Source: an uncultured Ferrovum sp.
Lineage (GTDB): Bacteria > Pseudomonadota > Gammaproteobacteria > Burkholderiales > Ferrovaceae
Direction of reading: 5' to 3'
DNA: 48,520 nt
NCBI GenBank assembly: GCA_903863375.1
Contig: CAIPBT010000020.1
Location: forward strand, 1-48,520
In this document: piece by piece, positions 41,164 through 48,520 of the stretch
Layout: each line of letters starts with the position of its first letter
How positions within the stretch are numbered: the first letter of the stretch is position 1
The notes under the pieces: generated by a model
Databases searched by the model: none
Seen by the model: only the letters and a program-made list of their open reading frames with translations
What the model was told of the DNA's origin: nothing
Program-made: the position numbers and the translations under genes

Positions 41164-42852
41164 TCAGGCGCTCACGCCGGCAGGGCGGTCAGCCCCTCCG
41201 GTCGACAAGGTGGCCAGGAACTCCCCGAGGGTCGAGAACTGGTGCTGATGACCCAGACGTTCCAGCACCCCAGCGCGGGCCAGCTTCAGCGCCACATTGA
41301 CGCGTAAGTCCACCAACACCAGACGCGTGCCGCGACGCCGGCATTGCGTGAGCAGTTCCCCCAGCGCCTGGATGCCGGTGGCGTCGATGAACGGCACCCG
41401 GTCAAGGCGCAGTACCAGGGTGTGCATCGGGCTTTGCACCGCTTCCAGCGTGCGTTGAAGTTTTTCTGCCGCCCCAAAGAAAAACGGTCCATCGATGGTG
41501 AAGACCACTACGCCGGATGGCACCTCCCCGACCAACCCGTCCCCTGTCAGGGGGGCGGAGTTGAACAGAGCTTCACGCGGCTGCGCCGGTACCGCCTCAG
41601 CGCGAATCTCGACAGATTGCGCCATGCGCCGCATGAACAGCAGGGCCGAGACCACCACCCCGACATTCACGGCCAGCACCAGGTCGGTCAGCACCGTCAG
41701 CACAAAAGTGATCAGCAGCACCGCCACATCCGGCGGCGGTGCCCGCCGCACCAGATGCCAGAAGTGCGGCAGGTCACTCATGTTGTAGGCCACCACAAAC
41801 AGCACGGCAGCCAGCGCACAGAGCGGAATGCTGGCCGCCAGCGGCGCACAGAACACGATCACCAGCACCAGGGTCAGCGCATGCACGATGCCCGCGAGCG
41901 GGCTGTCGCCGCCATGCCGGATGTTGGTGGCTGTCCTGGCAATGGCTCCGGTGGCGGCAAAACCACCAAACAGCGGCGTGAGCAGGTTGGCGACGCCCTG
42001 GCCGATCAGTTCCTGGTTGGCGTCATGGCGGGTACCAGCCATGCCATCCGCCACCACCGCCGAGAGCAGGGATTCAATGGCGCCCAGCAAGGCGATGGTG
42101 AATGCCGGACCAATCAGGCGCAGGATCTCCGCGAAGCCCAGGGCTGGCAGGGCAAGTGTCGGCAAACCCTGGGGGATGCCACCGAACACCGAACCAATCG
42201 TGGCCACGCCCTGCAGGTGTAAAACTTGGCTGAGCAGGGTGGCTGCCACCGTTGCCACCAGGGGTGCCGGAACCTGCGGCAGCACCCGGGGCGAGCTCAC
42301 CAGCAGGAACAGACTGAACAGGGCAAGGCCCGTGGTGGCCCACTGCAGGTGCGGCAGGGCCTGCAGCAACAGGACGAATTTCTGGTGGAAATGTTCGCCG
42401 CCGACGGCCGGCAAACCGAAGAAATCCCGCCACTGTCCCACCCAGATGATCACGCCGATGCCGGTGGTGAATCCGGCAATCACCGGGTCGGGGATGAAGC
42501 GGATCACGCTGCCCAGTCTGGCCATCCCCATCGCCACCAGCATCAGCCCGGCCAGCAGGGTGGCCACCTGCAGGCCAGCGATGCCGTAATGCGCCGTAAT
42601 GCCAGACAGGATCACGATGAAGGCACCGGTCGGCCCCGCAATCTGGCAGCGGGTGCCGCCAAAGGTCGACACCGCCAGCCCCGCCACGATGGCGGTATAG
42701 AGCCCCTGCTCCGGTTTGGCGCCGGAGGCAATCGCAAAGGCCATCGCAAGCGGCAGCGCCACCACTCCCACCACGGCGCCCGCCAGGATGTTGCGCCGCC
42801 AGTGTTGCGGACGCAGCAGGCCGGCCTGCCAAGCGTAGCGCAGGGCGATCAT
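41164..42852 (-). CDS. SulP family anion transporter with STAS domain
   Basis: A 562-residue inner-membrane transporter with 10-12 hydrophobic segments and a cytoplasmic STAS domain from about residue 440. The family signature CQIAGPTGAFIVILSG is present near residue 70. Members carry sulfate, bicarbonate or dicarboxylates; the substrate cannot be told here. In the STAS domain, DRVPFIDATGIQALGEL is the conserved loop. ATG 42852 is preferred because it overlaps the stop of a small lipoprotein gene as ATGA; a longer frame to 42930 would overlap that gene almost fully. Confidence 0.9.
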   Translation of the reverse strand: MIALRYAWQAGLLRPQHWRRNILAGAVVGVVALPLAMAFAIASGAKPEQGLYTAIVAGLAVSTFGGTRCQIAGPTGAFIVILSGITAHYGIAGLQVATLLAGLMLVAMGMARLGSVIRFIPDPVIAGFTTGIGVIIWVGQWRDFFGLPAVGGEHFHQKFVLLLQALPHLQWATTGLALFSLFLLVSSPRVLPQVPAPLVATVAATLLSQVLHLQGVATIGSVFGGIPQGLPTLALPALGFAEILRLIGPAFTIALLGAIESLLSAVVADGMAGTRHDANQELIGQGVANLLTPLFGGFAATGAIARTATNIRHGGDSPLAGIVHALTLVLVIVFCAPLAASIPLCALAAVLFVVAYNMSDLPHFWHLVRRAPPPDVAVLLITFVLTVLTDLVLAVNVGVVVSALLFMRRMAQSVEIRAEAVPAQPREALFNSAPLTGDGLVGEVPSGVVVFTIDGPFFFGAAEKLQRTLEAVQSPMHTLVLRLDRVPFIDATGIQALGELLTQCRRRGTRLVLVDLRVNVALKLARAGVLERLGHQHQFSTLGEFLATLSTGGADRPAGVSA

Positions 42853-42986
42853 GGCGCGTGGCTCTGCAGATGCGTGCCGATTGGTGGCACACAATCGCCC
42901 GGCGCAGGCGCACCGGGCGTCTGGCCACACCCAAGCATCACAAGCACACCAATCAGCGCGTTGAACAGCCGGTACATTTTGCGCAC
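42849..42986 (-). CDS. Small predicted lipoprotein, coupled to sulP
   Basis: A 45-residue open frame starting at GTG 42986 with AGGAG 9 nt upstream (43000-42996). It encodes MRKMYR, then the hydrophobic LFNALIGVLVM and the lipobox MLGC with Cys20 as the lipidation site. The mature part is only about 26 residues (CGQTPGAPAPGDC...), Pro/Gly-rich with one more Cys. The stop TGA overlaps the sulP ATG (ATGA). The signal peptide, ribosome site and overlap all support a real gene. I recognise no family; a transporter accessory peptide or a leader ensuring sulP translation are both possible. Confidence 0.62.
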   Translation of the reverse strand: MRKMYRLFNALIGVLVMLGCGQTPGAPAPGDCVPPIGTHLQSHAP

Positions 42987-43045
42987 GGCACCGGTCTCCT
43001 AGGTTTGGATACCAGGATTGGTCGGCTGCACCTCAATGGGGGCGC

Positions 43046-45673
<2,628 letters not shown>

Positions 45674-45764
45674 GGGAGAAGTCAGCGCGCCCCGGTGGGA
45701 CCGGTCGACGGAGGTCGTAAAACCTCAACTCTAACGCAGGGCGGCACGCGGCGCACGGCAGCGT

Positions 45765-46550
45765 TCAGGCAAGCCAGTCGTCGCCACCATCCATGCCGTC
45801 GGCGGGTGCCTCTTCGTCGGCCACGCTGCCGCCCAATACCGCGCGGATCACATCGAAATCGAAACCCCGGCTGGCTAGAAAACGCGTCTGCTTCTGGCGC
45901 TCGGCCAGGTCGCGCGGCAGGCTGCCAAAGCGGCGCGCCCAGACCACCTGCGCCAGTGGCACCTGCTGGGTACGCACTTCCGCCAGGGCCATCTGCGCTT
46001 GTTCCGGCGCCACGCCCTTCTGGGCGAGTTCCTGTGCAATCCGGCGCACGCCGCGCCGGCTTTTGCGTGCGTCCACGATGGCTTCGGCGGCCCGCTCGTC
46101 TGAGAGCAGGCCCTGAGCCGCGAGCCGCTCAAGCAGGCGATCGATGGCGGCACGCGCGGCAGCCCCGTCAAACTGCGGCGGATCTGCGTCGTCTGCGGTC
46201 ATTTCGGTGGGTGCCAAGGCATCCCCGGCGGGATGCGCCAGCCCAGAACGGGGCGGCGGCGGGGCGAACTCGTCGGCCAGGGCTTCTTCCTGCCGGGTGA
46301 CATCCTCGGCAGCGCGCTGCTGCTGCCCAGCCTGCCGGTGCGACTGTCGGACCTTCTGCAGCAGGCGCCGGGCCAGTTCGACGCGGGTGTACTCGCGTCG
46401 CACGAGCCAGGTCATGGCCCAGGTCTCCAGCTGCTGGTCGGCAGCGGCGAGCGCCGGGCTGGGCGGGTGGCTTGCCGCCCCTGCGAGCGCTTCGCCCGTA
46501 CGCGCGCCGGCCGTGCCTTCCGCGCCGGCCGCGCCTGCCGCAGCCGGCAC
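45765..46550 (-). CDS. recX: RecX family regulator of RecA, enlarged
   Basis: A 261-residue protein that should bind and modulate RecA filaments. The RecX three-helix repeats are visible: MTWLVRREYTRVELARRLLQK (46-66 region), then ERLAAQGLLSDERAAEAIVDARKSRRGVRRIAQELAQKG, and RFLASRGFDFDVIRAVL at the end. Ordinary RecX proteins have about 150-170 residues. Extra length comes from a 45-residue Ala/Gly-rich N-terminus and a polar insertion at about 68-128. The GTG at 46550 lacks a clear ribosome site, so the true start may lie nearby. It lies 32 bp downstream of recA. Confidence 0.85.
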   Translation of the reverse strand: MPAAAGAAGAEGTAGARTGEALAGAASHPPSPALAAADQQLETWAMTWLVRREYTRVELARRLLQKVRQSHRQAGQQQRAAEDVTRQEEALADEFAPPPPRSGLAHPAGDALAPTEMTADDADPPQFDGAAARAAIDRLLERLAAQGLLSDERAAEAIVDARKSRRGVRRIAQELAQKGVAPEQAQMALAEVRTQQVPLAQVVWARRFGSLPRDLAERQKQTRFLASRGFDFDVIRAVLGGSVADEEAPADGMDGGDDWLA

Positions 46551-46582
46551 CGTGCGCCATGGCAGCGATTTACCGCGTTTGG

Positions 46583-47608
46583 TCAGGCTGCTGGCGCCAC
46601 AATGGGGGCATTGCTGTCCGGCACTCCGATGGCAGCCCGGATGCGGCTTTCGATTTCCTGCGCCAGCGCGGCATGCTCTTTCAGGTACTCGCGGGTGTTG
46701 TCCTTGCCCTGACCGATCTTCTCGCCGTTATAGGCATACCAGGCGCCCGACTTGTCGATCAGCTTGTGCAGCACCCCCAGTTCGATGATCTCGCCCTCGC
46801 GCGAGATGCCCTCGCCGTACAGGATGTCGAAATCGGCAACCTTGAAGGGCGGTGCCACCTTGTTCTTGACCACTTTCACCCGGGTCTCGTTGCCGACCAC
46901 TTCCTCGCCCCGCTTGATCGCGCCGATGCGGCGGATGTCGAGACGGACCGACGCGTAGAATTTGAGCGCATTGCCACCTGTGGTGGTCTCGGGACTGCCG
47001 AACATCACGCCGATCTTCATGCGGATCTGGTTGATGAAAATCACCAGCGTATTCGAGCGCTTGATGTTGCCGGTCAGCTTGCGCAGCGCCTGCGACATCA
47101 ACCGGGCGTGCAGGCCGACGTGCGAATCGCCCATCTCGCCTTCAATTTCCGCTTTCGGCGTCAGGGCGGCCACCGAGTCGACCACGACGATGTCGACCGA
47201 TCCCGAGCGCACCAGCATGTCGGCAATTTCCAGCGCCTGTTCGCCGGTATCGGGCTGGGACACCAGCAGGTCCTGGGTGACCACGCCCAGCTTGGCCGCG
47301 TACTGCGGGTCGAGCGCATGCTCGGCATCGATGAAGGCGGCAACACCGCCGCGACGTTGCATCTGGGCAATCACCTGCAGGGTGAGCGTGGTCTTGCCGG
47401 ACGATTCCGGTCCGAAGATTTCCACCACCCGGCCGCGCGGCAGGCCGCCCACGCCCAAGGCGACATCCAACCCCAGCGAACCGGTGGAAACGACATCGAT
47501 GTCCTTTTCCGCACCCGCATCGCCAAGGCGCATCACCGAGCCCTTGCCGAACTGCTTCTCAATCTGGGCGAGCGCTGCCGATAGCGCCTTGCTCTTGTTG
47601 TCGTCCAT
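46583..47608 (-). CDS. recA: Recombinase RecA
   Basis: A 341-residue ATP-dependent strand-exchange protein. It has Walker [11 protein letters not shown] (66-75), [33 protein letters not shown], and the L2 DNA-binding loop region [31 protein letters not shown] precedes ATG 47608. The 66-bp gap to cinA contains CATAAT on the minus strand (47641-47636) as a possible -10. I see no CTGT-N8-ACAG type LexA box there, although LexA sites vary in betaproteobacteria and could lie further upstream. Confidence 0.99.
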   Translation of the reverse strand: MDDNKSKALSAALAQIEKQFGKGSVMRLGDAGAEKDIDVVSTGSLGLDVALGVGGLPRGRVVEIFGPESSGKTTLTLQVIAQMQRRGGVAAFIDAEHALDPQYAAKLGVVTQDLLVSQPDTGEQALEIADMLVRSGSVDIVVVDSVAALTPKAEIEGEMGDSHVGLHARLMSQALRKLTGNIKRSNTLVIFINQIRMKIGVMFGSPETTTGGNALKFYASVRLDIRRIGAIKRGEEVVGNETRVKVVKNKVAPPFKVADFDILYGEGISREGEIIELGVLHKLIDKSGAWYAYNGEKIGQGKDNTREYLKEHAALAQEIESRIRAAIGVPDSNAPIVAPAA

Positions 47609-47674
47609 GGAAAGTCCTGTTTCTGTAAGGCTGCAATTATGCCATGCGCGGTGTCTGCGCCGGTGCCGGAGAAG

Positions 47675-48310
47675 CTATGCCGAATGCCCGCTGGCGGCCT
47701 GCAGCAGCCCGAGCAGCGCGACCCAGATCGTGCCGTGACGCACCGCCGCCCGGTCGCCCGGAAAGTGCAGCTGCTGCGCCTGCACGCCGGCGGTCGTGGC
47801 CCAGGCAAGACAGACCGTGCCGACCGGCTTGGCCGGACTGCCGCCGCCGGGCCCGGCCACGCCGCTCACCGCCACGGCACAGGACACGGCCAGACCGGCG
47901 CGCGCCCCTTCGGCCATGGCACGCACCACCGGCAGACTGACTGCACCATGGGTAGCGATAGTATCCGCCGGCACCCCCAGCAGATGCGTCTTGGCCGCAT
48001 TGCTGTAAGTCACCCAGCCACCTTCCACCCAGGCCGAGCTGCCGGCTACAGCCGTCAGCGCGGTGGCGATGCCGCCGCCCGTGCAGGATTCCGCCGTTGC
48101 CACCTGCCAGCCACGCCGCTGCAAGGCCTCGCCCAGCGTCAGCACCAGCCAGTCGGTGCCCTGCACCGCCAACGCAGTCGCCGCCTGTGCCGCCACGGCC
48201 TGGGCATCCCGGGCCCAGTCGGCTGCCAGTTGGCCTGCCAGGGCCTGACGTTCGGCGGCCGACGATTGCAGCAATGGCGTGCCAGCGGACGGAATGGTGA
48301 ACAGGCTCAT
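47675..48310 (-). CDS. pncC: CinA-domain nicotinamide-nucleotide amidohydrolase
   Basis: A 211-residue protein of the CinA C-terminal (PncC) family, which deamidates nicotinamide mononucleotide in NAD salvage. The active-site region is TAESCTGGGIATALTAVAGSSAW, followed by GGWVTYSNAAKTHLLGV and VAVSGVAGPGGGSPAKPVGTV. It carries about 45 extra N-terminal residues compared with the usual 165. ATG 48310 overlaps the pgpA stop as ATGA. Location just upstream of recA is typical. Confidence 0.92.
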   Translation of the reverse strand: MSLFTIPSAGTPLLQSSAAERQALAGQLAADWARDAQAVAAQAATALAVQGTDWLVLTLGEALQRRGWQVATAESCTGGGIATALTAVAGSSAWVEGGWVTYSNAAKTHLLGVPADTIATHGAVSLPVVRAMAEGARAGLAVSCAVAVSGVAGPGGGSPAKPVGTVCLAWATTAGVQAQQLHFPGDRAAVRHGTIWVALLGLLQAASGHSA

Positions 48311-48520
48311 GACAGCGGTCCTCCGGGCAAATGGAGCAAGGCAAGACCTCGGCATGCCAGCCAGGCAAGCGCCGCCGCCAGGACATCGTCCAACATGATG
48401 CCGGTGCCACCGTGCACGTGACGGTCGGCATAGCCCACCGGGAAGGGCTTGGTGGCGTCGAACAGGCGAAACAGCAGGAAGGCCCAGGTAAGCGTCGGCA
48501 GATCGGCCGGCAAGGCATAC
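48307..48520 (-). CDS. pgpA: Phosphatidylglycerophosphatase A, C-terminal part
   Basis: About 71 codons are present and the gene continues past the right edge. FRLFDATKPFPVGYADRHV and HGGTGIMLDDVLAA match the conserved end of PgpA, an inner-membrane enzyme that removes phosphate from phosphatidylglycerophosphate to make phosphatidylglycerol. Its stop overlaps the start of the CinA-family gene by 4 bp. Confidence 0.9.
   Translation of the reverse strand, partial: YALPADLPTLTWAFLLFRLFDATKPFPVGYADRHVHGGTGIMLDDVLAAALAWLACRGLALLHLPGGPLS

Noticed and set aside
42853-42930. N-terminally extended SulP starting at 42930
   Set aside because: The extension is Cys/Arg/Ala-rich and hydrophilic, and the region is better explained by the small lipoprotein gene in another frame with a good ribosome site.
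47609-47674. Possible LexA/SOS box before recA
   Set aside because: ACAGAAACAGG-like bases are present, but no CTGT-N8-ACAG arrangement or other convincing dyad is visible.

Overview
The window is about 48.5 kb of GC-rich, gene-dense bacterial chromosome. Several features point to a betaproteobacterium, possibly in or near the Rhodocyclales: the RecA, AlaS and L28/L33 sequences, and the gene orders radC/rpmB-rpmG, cysI-DUF934-cysH-cobA, purM-purN-DUF3108, hda-HAD-pcnB-folK-dNK-panC and pgpA-cinA-recA-recX-alaS. The genus cannot be fixed from sequence alone. Apart from the two genes cut by the window edges, every gene looks intact. I saw no insertion sequence, prophage, CRISPR array, rRNA or tRNA.

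Layout. 1-3.6 kb: radC tail, a GtrA-type membrane protein, rpmB-rpmG, an RhtA-type exporter and a diguanylate cyclase. 3.6-7.5 kb: a sulfite-reduction operon on the minus strand (cysI, DUF934, cysH, cobA); CobA makes the siroheme precursor that CysI needs. 7.5-14.3 kb: a desaturase, then the purM-purN-DUF3108-RNA methyltransferase-mscS chain, mostly joined by ATGA overlaps. 14.4-19.5 kb, plus strand: hda, a HAD phosphatase, pcnB, folK, a deoxynucleoside kinase, panC and ydcH. 19.4-21.0 kb: a membrane-anchored C13 (legumain-like) peptidase.

21.0-28.0 kb is the most distinctive part. A four-gene plus-strand operon (DmrB-like flavoprotein, dihydropteroate-synthase-like DUF6513 protein, DUF447 protein, MfnB-like synthase) meets a convergent minus-strand operon (TetR, Tat-exported molybdenum hydroxylase, MfnE-like kinase). 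These families belong to tetrahydromethanopterin and methanofuran biosynthesis, the archaeal-type C1 cofactors that methylotrophic proteobacteria use to oxidise formaldehyde. The host therefore probably has this pathway, although its catabolic enzymes are not in this window.

28.0-41.1 kb is a fatty-acid degradation region: fadE, a PsrA-like TetR repressor, a small MscS channel, a thiolase, a FadN-type dehydrogenase/hydratase, a MalT-type LuxR regulator and a fadD-type ligase. Three palindromes of the form TTCAAACG-N2-CGTTTGAA lie in front of fadE, the repressor gene itself and fadD, which outlines a local PsrA regulon. 41.2-43.0 kb: a SulP transporter preceded by an unannotated 45-residue lipoprotein gene that overlaps it. 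43.0-48.5 kb: alaS, recX, recA, a CinA/PncC deamidase and a partial pgpA.

A recurring oddity is short tandem repetition at or near gene ends, seen at six places: radC tail, CysH N-terminus, DUF6513 C-terminus, thiolase tail, LuxR regulator insertion, and the fadD/sulP gap.
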